Under the pieces are notes generated by a model. It made no database searches. It saw only the letters and a program-made list of their open reading frames with translations, and had not been told where the DNA came from. A program made the translations under genes and the position numbers. From SZUA-584 sp040768905 (lineage in GTDB: Bacteria > Bacillota > Clostridia > Christensenellales > SZUA-584), in contig JAXGMA010000001.1 of assembly GCA_040768905.1 (NCBI GenBank), positions 868,001 to 932,000 on the forward strand: a stretch of 64,000 bases of DNA. Reading direction: 5' to 3'. Below, one piece after another: positions 15,458 to 24,300 of this stretch. The stretch's first letter is position 1, and every line of letters begins with the position of its first letter.

Positions 15458-16246
15458 TTATTTAAGCAGATCCTGCAAACCAAGCGCAAACACGCCGGCT
15501 TGTTCTTCGGCGGATTCTATGATCGCTTCAAAATGCGCAAAATCAAAGATCGTGAAGCCATCCAAAACGATATGCTCATAAAGATCAACCGTGCAGACTC
15601 TTTGCTTCTCATATAAAAGCGCTTTTTTACAAATGCGAAAAGCATTCATTAATACGGAGAACACCTGCGCAGAATCAGCTTGGGCTTCCTCCGTTATATC
15701 AGGATCGATGGCTGCTAATATGTCGCATTCATCGCGGATCACATCAAACGGGACGGGGTTGACGCAGGAGCCGTCCATGTAAAATTCTCCGGCCACTTCA
15801 TGCGGGGAAAAGATACCGGGAACAGCAGCGGCACTGCGAACAGCGGGCCCCACATCACCTTGCGTAAAAAGCACTTCCTCCCCGGTAGCGGTGTTTGCCG
15901 CAACGATCTTCAAAGGAAAATACAGCCGGTCGAAAACCTTGATCGGCACGGCCATCTTATAATATTCTTCAAGCCCGAGGCCGTCGAGGATGCCGCCCTT
16001 CAAATCTTTGACCTTAGCGGCATTGATCGGACGCTTTGAACCGGGGAAAACGATCTCGCGTAAAAAACCAATCATGTCTTCGCTTACCATTCCTGCAGCA
16101 TACATCGCTGCCACCACAGCTCCGATACCCGTACCGGATACGACATCAGGTTTAATTTCAAGATTCTCCAGCGCTTTGATATAGGCGATGCCGGCGATGG
16201 CTTGCGCGCCGCTGCCTCCAAAAGCAATTCCGAGTGTTTTAGGCAT
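15458..16246 (-). CDS. Patatin-like protein with the catalytic serine replaced by glycine
   Basis: A 262-residue patatin/RssA-type protein. The first glycine loop is GIAFGGSGAQAIAG, the nucleophile elbow that should read GxSxG reads GTGIG (near residue 40), and the aspartate motif reads DGSCVNPVPFD (near 160). I rechecked the codons: the serine position is GGT. With the nucleophile absent and the oxyanion loop altered, lipid acyl hydrolysis by the normal Ser-Asp dyad is not possible, so this is a probable pseudoenzyme. It follows and overlaps by eight bases a paralogue with an intact serine. The ATG at 16246 has AAAGGAG eight bases upstream, so it still appears to be translated. Confidence 0.85.
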   Translation of the reverse strand: MPKTLGIAFGGSGAQAIAGIAYIKALENLEIKPDVVSGTGIGAVVAAMYAAGMVSEDMIGFLREIVFPGSKRPINAAKVKDLKGGILDGLGLEEYYKMAVPIKVFDRLYFPLKIVAANTATGEEVLFTQGDVGPAVRSAAAVPGIFSPHEVAGEFYMDGSCVNPVPFDVIRDECDILAAIDPDITEEAQADSAQVFSVLMNAFRICKKALLYEKQRVCTVDLYEHIVLDGFTIFDFAHFEAIIESAEEQAGVFALGLQDLLK

Positions 16247-17030
16247 TATGGCTGCTCCTTTCAATGATCATTTTAAGTTTCTGTGCAAACGCAGGTTTTT
16301 TTGCCTGGGCAAGCATATATATATCCTTAAATCTATTGAACTCCAAGGCTGCGGTATGGCCTAGATATGATCTTTCAAAAAGCTCAACGGGGCAGTTTTT
16401 CATTCTTTGCTCCATCAACGCCCGGTGTGTTGCAGCAAAGGCGGCGCGCGCCGCATTTTTTGCGGTGGGCTTAAGGTTCTTTACGGAAAAATTAGAAACA
16501 TCGATGGCGATGAGCGTATCGCAATCATCTCTGATCACATCAAACGGCACGATATTTACAGCGCCGCCATCGATGTAATATGCGCCGTCTGCTTGCTGGG
16601 GGTCCATGACTTTCGGCAAAGCGATGCTGCACATCAGTGCCTTTAAGAGGTCTCCTTTTTCAAACACCTTCTCTTTAAAAGTGTGAAAATCAGCGGCGAC
16701 GATTTTAACAGGCATACGCAGCTCTTCAAAAGTTTTACATGGAAGCGCATTCAAAAGAAATTGTCGTGCAAAAGCCTCGATACTGCGAGTCTTACGCATC
16801 ACCATAAAACGCTGAAATATGCTTCTTTTTGAAACGAGGGCATCATCCAGAAAGTCGATTATTTCTTTTGTGCAAAGCCCCCCGGCAAAAAGCGCAGCGA
16901 TGACGGCGCCGCTTGAAGTGCCGGACATGACATAAGGCAGGATACCGAAATCTTCAAACACTTCCAGATATGCGATATGCGCCGCTCCGTATACCCCTCC
17001 GCCCCCGAGGGCCAATCCTGTTCTCATCAC
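16239..17030 (-). CDS. Patatin-like phospholipase (RssA type)
   Basis: A 263-residue cytoplasmic patatin family acyl hydrolase. It has the oxyanion loop LALGGGGVYGAAH at the start, the nucleophile elbow GTSSG near residue 40 and the catalytic aspartate in DGGAVNIVPFD near 155. Such enzymes release fatty acids from phospholipids or related esters; the exact substrate is unknown. Its downstream neighbour is a paralogue lacking the serine, and the pair overlaps, so the products may form a mixed complex. The start is GTG 17030 (AGGAG ten bases upstream) or ATG 17027. Confidence 0.88.
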   Translation of the reverse strand: MMRTGLALGGGGVYGAAHIAYLEVFEDFGILPYVMSGTSSGAVIAALFAGGLCTKEIIDFLDDALVSKRSIFQRFMVMRKTRSIEAFARQFLLNALPCKTFEELRMPVKIVAADFHTFKEKVFEKGDLLKALMCSIALPKVMDPQQADGAYYIDGGAVNIVPFDVIRDDCDTLIAIDVSNFSVKNLKPTAKNAARAAFAATHRALMEQRMKNCPVELFERSYLGHTAALEFNRFKDIYMLAQAKKPAFAQKLKMIIERSSHNA

Positions 17031-17165
17031 TTTAGTGCAACTCCTGTGTGTAATAAATATAACATCATAAGGGCATGCCGTAAAGTCAATTTAATGCAAC
17101 GCAGGTTTATATATAGCTTAACTTTTATAAGTTTTTTTGTTTGAATTAAATATTGAGTATTGCAG

Positions 17166-17194
17166 TTGAGCAGGCAGCCTGAATCTGATAAAAT
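17166..17194 (+). promoter_or_regulatory. SigmaA promoter of the flavoprotein gene
   Basis: TTGAGC (17166-17171) and TAAAAT (17189-17194) are separated by 17 bases, about 85 bases upstream of the ATG at 17279. Confidence 0.6.
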
Positions 17195-17278
17195 AGACGA
17201 AAGCTTAAGAGTAATATTACTTTTTGTGATATGCAGAGCTTAGACAGAATATAATAATCAAAAAATGAAGGTGATGGA

Positions 17279-17854
17279 ATGATACATGCAGTTGCGGTCA
17301 ACGGAAGCCCAAGGCCAAAGGGCAATACATTTTTGCTGCTCAGCACAGTGATGGCAGAGCTTGAGGCTGCCGGTATAAAAACGCAGTTGCTACAGGCAGG
17401 CGGACGAAACATTCACGGCTGTGTAGCCTGCGGCCATTGCCGTCAAGCCAAGCAGCCTGAATGTGCGTTTGGAGACGATTTGGTCAACGACGCAGTCAAA
17501 GCCATCGCTGAAGCACACATCCTCATCCTGGGTTCCCCTGTATACTTTGGCAATGTATCCGCACAGATGAAAGCCTTTATCGACAGGGTCGGCTACTTGT
17601 CGCGCCCGCACAGACTGCTTGCAGGAAAGCTGTGCGCTGCTGTGGCTGCTGTCCGCCGGAACGGCGCGCTCGAAGCTTTTCACACCATGAACAACTTGTT
17701 TACCATCAGCGAAGGGATAATCGTAGGCTCCAGCTATTGGAATCAGGGAATCGGCAGCGCTCCCGGAGATGTTGAAAACGACGCCGAAGGCATAGAAACC
17801 ATGAAAACACTCGGGAAGAACATAGCTGAATTGGCACGAAAAATCTGTACCTGA
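17279..17854 (+). CDS. Flavodoxin-fold NAD(P)H reductase / iron-sulfur flavoprotein-like
   Basis: A 191-residue member of the NADPH-dependent FMN reductase group. The FMN phosphate loop is NGSPRPKGNT (about 8-17) and GSPVYFGNVSAQMKAFIDR (about 85) contacts the flavin. A compact cysteine cluster C-x2-C-x2-C-x7-C (CVACGHC then C, about 47-60) matches the pattern of archaeal and clostridial iron-sulfur flavoproteins that bind a 4Fe-4S cluster. It probably transfers electrons to quinone-like or oxidised-sulfur substrates, which is inference. It stands alone and converges on cadA. AAGGTGATGGA precedes the ATG. Confidence 0.85.
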   Translation: MIHAVAVNGSPRPKGNTFLLLSTVMAELEAAGIKTQLLQAGGRNIHGCVACGHCRQAKQPECAFGDDLVNDAVKAIAEAHILILGSPVYFGNVSAQMKAFIDRVGYLSRPHRLLAGKLCAAVAAVRRNGALEAFHTMNNLFTISEGIIVGSSYWNQGIGSAPGDVENDAEGIETMKTLGKNIAELARKICT

Positions 17855-17888
17855 ATATATATAAGATTCAGTCGATGCCGGGGATTAT

Positions 17889-20000
17889 TTAGGTTTCCCT
17901 CATGCTGTATGCGCGCAGGGCGTTAAAGACGGCCAGTAAAGCCACACCCACATCTGCAAAAACAGCAGCCCACAAAGTGGCATGGCCTGCAGCACCCAAC
18001 AGCATCACAACGGCCTTGACAAAAAGTGCGAAGATAATGTTTTGCCAGACAACTGCGTGTGTCCGTTTTGCGATCCTGATGGCGCTGACGAGCTTTAATG
18101 GTTCATCTGTCATTAGAACGACATCGGCCGCTTCTATGGCCACATCAGACCCTATGGCGCCCATCGCGACGCCTACATCCGCGCGTGCAAGCGCCGGCGC
18201 GTCGTTGATACCGTCCCCAACAAAAACGAGGCTCCCCCTCATTTTGACCTTTTGAAGATCTAGCTTGTCAAGAATATCAACCTTTTGCTCAGGTATAAGT
18301 TCAGCATACACTTCATTGAGTTTTAATTCTCTGCCGATGCTTTCTGCATTTTCTTTTTTATCTCCCGTTAACATGGCTATTCTTCTTACGCCGAATTTTT
18401 TAAGCTCTTGTATCGCAAAGATACTGCCATTGTTAATTGTATCCGACAGTGAAATGCAGCCTGCATAGTTGCCGTCTATAGCCACGTATAAAACCGTTCC
18501 GGTTATGTTTTGCGCGTCTATTGGTACTTTCTTGTCTTGCATGAATCTTTCGTTTCCAATGTTAATCCGATTTCCGCTGACGATGGCTTCTATCCCTAGG
18601 CCGGCAATTTCTTCATAGCCTGTGACTGCGGCGTCACTGATCGGCTTGCCGAATGCCTTTACCACAGCCATGGAAACAGGATGGTTTGAACGGCTTTCTG
18701 CATATGCTGCAAGTTCTAAAAGCCGTTCTTTTGTCACGCCCCTTACAGGCATGATTTTTTTAACTTCAAAGATCCCTTTTGTCAGAGTACCGGTCTTATC
18801 GAACACAACTGTATCGACCCGGCTAAGCGCCTCAAGATAATTGCTGCCTTTGATCAGGATGCCTTTTCTTGATGCGCCGCCTATGCCGCCAAAAAATCCA
18901 AGCGGGATTGAAATGACCAAAGCGCATGGGCACGAGATGACGAGAAACACCAATCCTCTGTAGAGCCAAGTTGAGAAATCTTCGCCTGTGACCAACAAAG
19001 GAGGCAGCAAAGCCAAAAATAAGGCAGATAAAACGACAGCAGGTGTATAATATTTTGCGAATCGGGTCATAAAGTTTTCTGTTCGTGCTTTCTTTTCTGA
19101 CGCATTCTGCACAAGATCAAGAATGCGTGATACGGCAGAATCCCTGTACTCCTTGGCAACCCTGATCTTTATCAGGCCGTTTGTATTGACTGATCCCGAG
19201 AACACTTCACGTCCTGCCTCTGCCAAAACCGGCATCGTTTCACCGGTCAGTGATGAAACATCAAGAGAAGCCTTGCCCTCTATCACAAAACCGTCAAGAG
19301 GCACTTTCTCTCCGGGCTTGATAAGGATGATATCACTGATGTGCACATCTTGCGGCATAACGCGCTTTATCACACCGTTTATCTCGAGATTAGCATGATC
19401 CGGACGCAAATCTAAAAGCGCAGCGATGGACCTTTTTGAACGATTGATTGCCCCTTCCTGTAAGAATTCGCCGACACGGTAAAAAAGCATGACGGCCACA
19501 GCCTCGGAAAATTCTCTGATCAAAAAAGCCCCCGCAGTAGCAATCGACATCAAAAAGTACTCATTGAAAACACGGCCTTTGGATATGTTTTTAACGGCTT
19601 TTATTAATACTTTGCCGCCGATCAAAAGATAACTGATCAGATAAAATGAAAACTCAAGCCAAAACGGAAGCCTTAATACAAGTGCAATAAGCAATGAAAG
19701 TACACCGGAAAAAAATAAGATATACTGAACCAAAAAAACTATTTTGCCGCTTTGCAGTGTTTTTTCACTGAGCGAAAGGTCATTGTCGATATGCTTGACG
19801 GCATCAATGATACTTTTTTTAAGATCATCAACGTTGAGCTGATCACCCTTGAATGCGACGCAAAGCAAGCCGGAGACAGCATTAAAATCTGCTTGATGCA
19901 CATGAGGCAAATTCCTTACAGCATCAAGTAACTCTTGTGTTTCGCATTGGCATTTATTATACCCATGTACAGCATATTTTAATGTCATAGACTCATTCAT
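17889..20000 (-). CDS. cadA: P1B-type ATPase, Zn2+/Cd2+/Pb2+ exporter
   Basis: A 703-residue heavy-metal-exporting ATPase. It has an HMA-like N-terminal domain (about 1-75), the actuator motif LTGET near 255, the transmembrane metal site SCPCAL near 358, the phosphorylation motif DKTGTLT near 400 and the hinge GDGINDAPALA near 597. The final helix contains FADVG, the aspartate pattern of the Zn/Cd subgroup. The N-terminal HMA site is degenerate: the usual CxxC is CQC. It follows an ArsR/SmtB repressor by six bases, giving a metal-responsive two-gene operon. ATG 20000 is used; the ribosome binding site is weak, so coupling to arsR is likely. Confidence 0.93.
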   Translation of the reverse strand: MNESMTLKYAVHGYNKCQCETQELLDAVRNLPHVHQADFNAVSGLLCVAFKGDQLNVDDLKKSIIDAVKHIDNDLSLSEKTLQSGKIVFLVQYILFFSGVLSLLIALVLRLPFWLEFSFYLISYLLIGGKVLIKAVKNISKGRVFNEYFLMSIATAGAFLIREFSEAVAVMLFYRVGEFLQEGAINRSKRSIAALLDLRPDHANLEINGVIKRVMPQDVHISDIILIKPGEKVPLDGFVIEGKASLDVSSLTGETMPVLAEAGREVFSGSVNTNGLIKIRVAKEYRDSAVSRILDLVQNASEKKARTENFMTRFAKYYTPAVVLSALFLALLPPLLVTGEDFSTWLYRGLVFLVISCPCALVISIPLGFFGGIGGASRKGILIKGSNYLEALSRVDTVVFDKTGTLTKGIFEVKKIMPVRGVTKERLLELAAYAESRSNHPVSMAVVKAFGKPISDAAVTGYEEIAGLGIEAIVSGNRINIGNERFMQDKKVPIDAQNITGTVLYVAIDGNYAGCISLSDTINNGSIFAIQELKKFGVRRIAMLTGDKKENAESIGRELKLNEVYAELIPEQKVDILDKLDLQKVKMRGSLVFVGDGINDAPALARADVGVAMGAIGSDVAIEAADVVLMTDEPLKLVSAIRIAKRTHAVVWQNIIFALFVKAVVMLLGAAGHATLWAAVFADVGVALLAVFNALRAYSMRET

Positions 20001-20006
20001 CCACTT

Positions 20007-20372
20007 TTACTGCCGTTCTTTGATGTGCTGCCATCCCTGATCAAACACCTGCCTGATATGGATATCATCAAGATGGTAATAGACGACCTTGCCGGCTTTT
20101 CGGAATTTAACGAGCCGCGCCTGTTTTAAGACCCGCAGCTGATGAGAGATGGATGACGGAGTCATGTTCAACAGCGCAGAAATATCACATACGCACATTT
20201 CAGACTCAGATAAAGCCCAAAGTATACGTATGCGCGTCAAATCGCCAAAAGCCTTGAAAAATTCGGCAAGGTTATATATCATCGTGTCATCAGGCATTCT
20301 GCCGGAAACAGCGTCAACAATATTTTGATGTATCACATTGCGTTCGCATCGATCAATTTGGTTTTTGCTCAT
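20007..20372 (-). CDS. ArsR/SmtB-family metal-sensing repressor
   Basis: A 121-residue winged-helix repressor. The helix alpha-3 segment is CVCDISALLNMTPSSISHQLRVLK. At the C-terminus D-x-H-x10-H-x2-E (DIH then H and E at 105-121) reproduces the alpha-5 zinc site spacing of SmtB. The ESEMCVCD segment also retains cysteines in the alpha-3 position used by CadC for Cd/Pb. It should release its operator when Zn or Cd rises and so induce the adjacent exporter. The ribosome binding site is AAGAGG. Promoter and operator lie immediately upstream. Confidence 0.9.
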   Translation of the reverse strand: MSKNQIDRCERNVIHQNIVDAVSGRMPDDTMIYNLAEFFKAFGDLTRIRILWALSESEMCVCDISALLNMTPSSISHQLRVLKQARLVKFRKAGKVVYYHLDDIHIRQVFDQGWQHIKERQ

Positions 20373-20395
20373 TATAAACCTCTTAATATTAAGAA

Positions 20396-20419
20396 ATATA
20401 TGAACAAGTGCTCATATAT
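20396..20419. promoter_or_regulatory. ArsR/SmtB operator (imperfect inverted repeat)
   Basis: ATATATGAACA and TGCTCATATAT flank an AG centre, with one mismatched pair. This is the classic 12-2-12 style SmtB/CadC operator. It sits between the -10 box and the start codon of the repressor gene, so binding blocks the operon promoter. Confidence 0.82.
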
Positions 20420-20422
20420 CAC

Positions 20423-20450
20423 ATTATATTGATTGCAATGACATTGTCAA
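20423..20450 (-). promoter_or_regulatory. SigmaA promoter of the arsR-cadA operon
   Basis: On the minus strand consensus TTGACA (20445-20450) and TATAAT (20423-20428) are 16 bases apart, directly followed by the operator. Confidence 0.85.
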
Positions 20451-20584
20451 GCTATAAAGATTTCTTGCAAGAAAATAAAGGCCTTTACATGTGCATATCG
20501 GGATTTAACCACATAGGCGTTTATTGGATAGGACGCCCGCGCGATGCTCAGGTTGTGCGTTGATATAGATTCGCAGAAAGAAGC
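20451..20584. other. Intergenic stretch without a recognisable gene
   Basis: Between the arsR promoter and the DUF2007-like gene's terminator I see no coding frame with a ribosome binding site. It contains a perfect 14-base palindrome TTTCTTGCAAGAAA at 20461-20474, just upstream of the arsR -35 box. The palindrome could be a second protein-binding site but is unproven. Positions 20614-20765, beyond the terminator, are likewise without a supported gene and form a 150-base 3' tail to the DUF2007-like transcript. Confidence 0.4.
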
Positions 20585-20613
20585 AAAAAAGCAGCCATTT
20601 TACTCTGGGCTGC
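20585..20613 (-). terminator. Rho-independent terminator
   Basis: GCAGCC (20591-20596) pairs with GGCTGC (20608-20613) and is followed on the minus strand by TTTTTT. It ends transcription coming from the DUF2007-like and mtrB genes after an unusually long tail. Confidence 0.75.
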
Positions 20614-20765
20614 CAAAACTTTTCGCATTTATTTTTAGTTTCTTTGAAAACTGCATGAGAGTATGAAAAAGAATGTGCGCAGTGCGCGAATCCTTATCAG
20701 CCTGTTTGTTGGCAACGAACTTTGAATTTGCATTCGAAACCTTAAAGCCTTTTTTAGAATATAAA

Positions 20766-20963
20766 CTAAAAACCGATCTCGATAAGGATTTCTCTGGCAG
20801 CGTCCCCTTCCGACTCAAGAACAAGAACTTCATATGTATCGATGCTGCCTCTGGTTTTGGACGAAACATTGAGCAGCTTGAAAAGGACTCCTTCAGCCTC
20901 AAGCGCATCACACATTTTTTGCGCTGTTCTGCGAGATTCGGCCATACCGACAACTACCCACAT
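20766..20963 (-). CDS. Small DUF2007-like protein
   Basis: A 65-residue protein, MWVVVGMAESRRTAQKMCDALEAEG at its start in pattern, followed by a beta-alpha-beta fold ending in YEVLVLESEGDAAREIL. Homologues in Clostridia are small proteins related to the DUF2007 putative signal-transducing group and are sometimes mislabelled glutamate decarboxylase. The function is unknown. AAGGAG lies six bases before the ATG. It follows mtrB by 11 bases, in the same direction, so the two are probably one transcript. Confidence 0.7.
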   Translation of the reverse strand: MWVVVGMAESRRTAQKMCDALEAEGVLFKLLNVSSKTRGSIDTYEVLVLESEGDAAREILIEIGF

Positions 20964-20974
20964 ACAAAACTCCT

Positions 20975-21211
20975 TTAAGATTCCTTACCGGAAAAAACAG
21001 CGCCGAATGCGGTGTTGATCTGTGCTTTGCCGCGTATTTTAATGGCAGAGGTGTTTTCTGTGAATTGTGCGATCATCACTTCACCGTTGTCAAGTTTTTC
21101 AGTATGATGAAAACGGGTATCTTTTCCGCGTGTCATCCCAATGATGTTGACACCGTCCTCAAGCGCTTTGATGATCACGTAATCCTGATTATAGTTTCTC
21201 TCATTATCCAT
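20975..21211 (-). CDS. mtrB: Trp RNA-binding attenuation protein (TRAP)
   Basis: A 78-residue protein clearly matching TRAP, the ring-forming protein that binds tryptophan and then wraps (G/U)AG-repeat RNA to terminate trp operon transcription. Visible hallmarks are YVIIKALEDGVNIIGMTRG, DTRFHHTEKLDNGEV and SAIKIRGKA. The K-x-R of the last motif and the lysine of TEKLD correspond to the RNA-contacting Lys37, Lys56 and Arg58 of Bacillus TRAP. The ATG at 21211 has GAGGTG six bases upstream. No trp genes are in the window. Confidence 0.93.
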   Translation of the reverse strand: MDNERNYNQDYVIIKALEDGVNIIGMTRGKDTRFHHTEKLDNGEVMIAQFTENTSAIKIRGKAQINTAFGAVFSGKES

Positions 21212-21237
21212 TCGATTCACCTCATTCTCATATTTCT

Positions 21238-21266
21238 ATGCTACCATAAAGAGAGCCTATCTTCAA
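21238..21266 (-). promoter_or_regulatory. SigmaA promoter of mtrB
   Basis: On the minus strand TTGAAG (21261-21266) and TAGCAT (21238-21243) are separated by 17 bases, 26 bases upstream of the mtrB start codon. It lies in the gap after dnaE. Confidence 0.6.
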
Positions 21267-21322
21267 TATTGTGCAGTAGTCCCTGCTAAAAAAATTGCAT
21301 TTGATTAAAGGACAGGAAGGCA

Positions 21323-24300
21323 TTATTTGACCACCACGTTGTCATCGCCAAAAGCTGTTTGAAGGTTAAGAATCAAATCATCTGTCAGCGTGACGGCAAG
21401 AGCGCTTCCGGCCTTCATCCTCTCATCTGTCTTTTCAATGACCACAGAAACAGGCAGCGCGCCTGGTGAAGTTCTCAGTATGTTTTTAAGCTGCGTTGTG
21501 TCATTTCCCATGTCTTTGGGTATGCGTACAAACAGCTTTTTGCCGGCATATTTTGCATCCTCAGCGACAAAAGGACGTATTTTGTCCACAAGCAGCTGGG
21601 GGGCTTCGCCTTCACGTATATCCACTTTGCCGGCAACATATACGATTGAATCATCATTGATCAACGTTTCAACTTTCATAAAGACACTCGGAAAAACGAT
21701 CAGCTCAATCGTTCCGTAAAGGTCTTCAAGCAGTGCGTTTGCCATCATTTTTTTCTGTTTGGTCATTCGGCGGCGCACATTGCTCAGTATGCCGACAAGT
21801 TCGACACTGCGGGACTCGAAATAACGTGCTGAATCGGCATCTTCAGCAGCCGAAAGTATCTTGAAGATATTGACCGGCCTGTTTGCAAGCAGATTTTTAT
21901 ATCTGTCGAGCGGATGTCCGGAGAGATAAACGCCTGTGGCCAGTTTTTCCATGGCAAGCAGCTTGTCCCGCTTGTATTCCGGGATAGCTGTAAAATCATC
22001 AGTATCGCCGTTGTCAGCCGAAGGGGCTGTCTCAAACAGTGATATCTGCCCTTCAATGTTTTTGCGTTTGGCATCCTGCGCTGATTTGAGTACGCGCTCG
22101 CATACTGACATAAGCTGTGCGCGGCCGGATCCAAGGCTGTCGAAACAGCCGGCGAGAATAAGCCCTTCAAGCAGTTTTTTATTAATGAGCCCAGCGGTAC
22201 GGTTGATAAAATTACGAAAACCGGTATATGGGCCGTTTTTTCTTTCGGTGACGATGTCTTCGGCTGCACGCCCGACATCGCGGATGGCGGCAAACCCAAA
22301 GCGTATGCCGATGCCCTCCGGTTTAAATAAATACTCAGACGCATTGATATCCGGCGTGAGTATGTTGATGCCGCTTCCGGTACAGTACTGCACATAGGCA
22401 GAAATTTTTTCTGCTGTGCCTATAAAGCTGTTCAACAACGCTGTCAAATACTCCACTTTGTAATAATATTTCAAATACGCAGTATAGTAGGCAATGACAG
22501 CATATGCGCACGCATGCGATTTATTGAACGCATATTCTGCAAAATCGATCATCTGAGAGAATATACGTTCCGCTGTATGTGCCGGAACGCCACGCTTCAC
22601 AGCGCCTTCAACGCCGCTCTGTTCATCGCCGTGTATGAAGACAAGCCGTTCGTTCTCCATGACATCTTTTTTCTTTTTGCTCATTGCGCGGCGTACGAGA
22701 TCGCTGCGCCCCAGCGAATAGCCAGCAAGATCGCGTACGATCTCCATGACCTGTTCCTGATACACCATGCATCCGTGCGTTTCCCCGAGTATGCGTTTGA
22801 GTCTCGGGTGAAGAAACGATACTTTTTCCGGATGTGCTTTTGCATCAAGATAAGCGGGGATAGAGTCCATCGGGCCCGGCCTGAAAAGCGAAATGCCCAC
22901 CATGATATCGCCAAGGTCTGTCGGCTTAAGCCTCTGCATCAAATTGCGCATGCCCGCGCTTTCTAACTGGAACACGCCGTCGGTATCCCCTGATGCGATC
23001 AAACCGAAAACATTCTGGTCATCATATTTCAACCGGCTCAAATCAATGTCTATACCGCGCGTTTCTTTGATCAGCTCTATTGTATGGCGGATCACTGTTA
23101 AGTTGCGCAAACCAAGAAAGTCCATCTTCAAAAGGCCAAGGCTTTCAAGGGTGTTCATTGGGAACTGTGTGATGACGCTGCCGTCACGCGGGTTGATTTG
23201 CAGCGGTACATGCTCAGTGATCGGCTGACGCGAGATCACAACGCCTGCGGCGTGCGTCGAGGCGTGCCGCGGAATGCCCTCCAGTTTCATTGCGGTGTCA
23301 AGAAGGCTGCGAATTTCAGGCTTTGTTTCGTATTCGGTCTTAAGCCGCAGATTTTCGTTCATCGCTCGGTTGATCGTCATTTTCAGCGCAAAGGGCACCA
23401 TCTTGGCTATCCTGTCGGCATCTGCGAGCGGCAATCGCTGTGCGCGGGCCACATCCCGGATGACCTGCTTGGCGCCGAGTGTGCCGAACGTGATGATCTG
23501 TGCAACTTTATCTGCGCCGTATTTATTCACAACGTAATCAATCACTTCGGAGCGGCGCTCGATACAAAAATCAATATCTATATCCGGCATACTGATCCGC
23601 TCCGGATTCAAGAAACGTTCAAACAGCAAATGATACTCTATCGGGTCAATATCCGTGATGCGCAGCGCATATGCCGCGAGACTGCCCGCGGCGCTGCCCC
23701 GCCCCGGCCCCACAAAGATGCCCTGCTCACGCGCAAATTTGATAAAATCCCAGACGATGAGAAAATAATCCGTAAAGCCCATCTTCTCAATGACAGAAAG
23801 CTCAAACTCAAGCCTTTCTTTCAATGAGTCTGTGACAGAGTCGTATCTTTCATGAAGGCCTTCAAGGCAGATATTTTTAAGATAGTCGGCATGCCCAAAA
23901 TTATGCGGTACATCAAAAACAGGGAGATGGCGCGCATCAAAATCCATCGTCACATTGCATTTTCTTGCGATCATATTTGTATTTTCGATGGCCTCGGGCA
24001 CGTTGGGAAAAAGCGAAGATATTTCCTGGGCGCTTTTCAGATAAAACTCATCGGTTTCGAACTTGAGCCTGTCCGCATCATCAACAAAAGTGCGCGTCTG
24101 GATACATAAAAGCACATCCTGCGCCTGCGCATCTTCACGCGCTGTATAATGCACGTCGTTGGTTGCGACAAGCGGAATCGATAGCTGTTTGCCTAATTTT
24201 ATAAGCGCCGTATTGACATGCTTTTGCTCACGCAGGTAATGATCCTGAAGCTCTAAGTAAAAATCGTCGCCGAACATATCTCTTAGCCTTTTGGCCAGCA

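Noticed and set aside
20600..20953. Minus-strand 117-codon open frame overlapping the DUF2007-like gene
   Set aside because: It has no ribosome binding site and runs in another frame through a gene with a clear start signal and family pattern.
20766..20963. Annotation as glutamate decarboxylase, a label often copied to homologues
   Set aside because: The 65-residue protein has no PLP fold or lysine motif. The label is a known propagation error for this small family.
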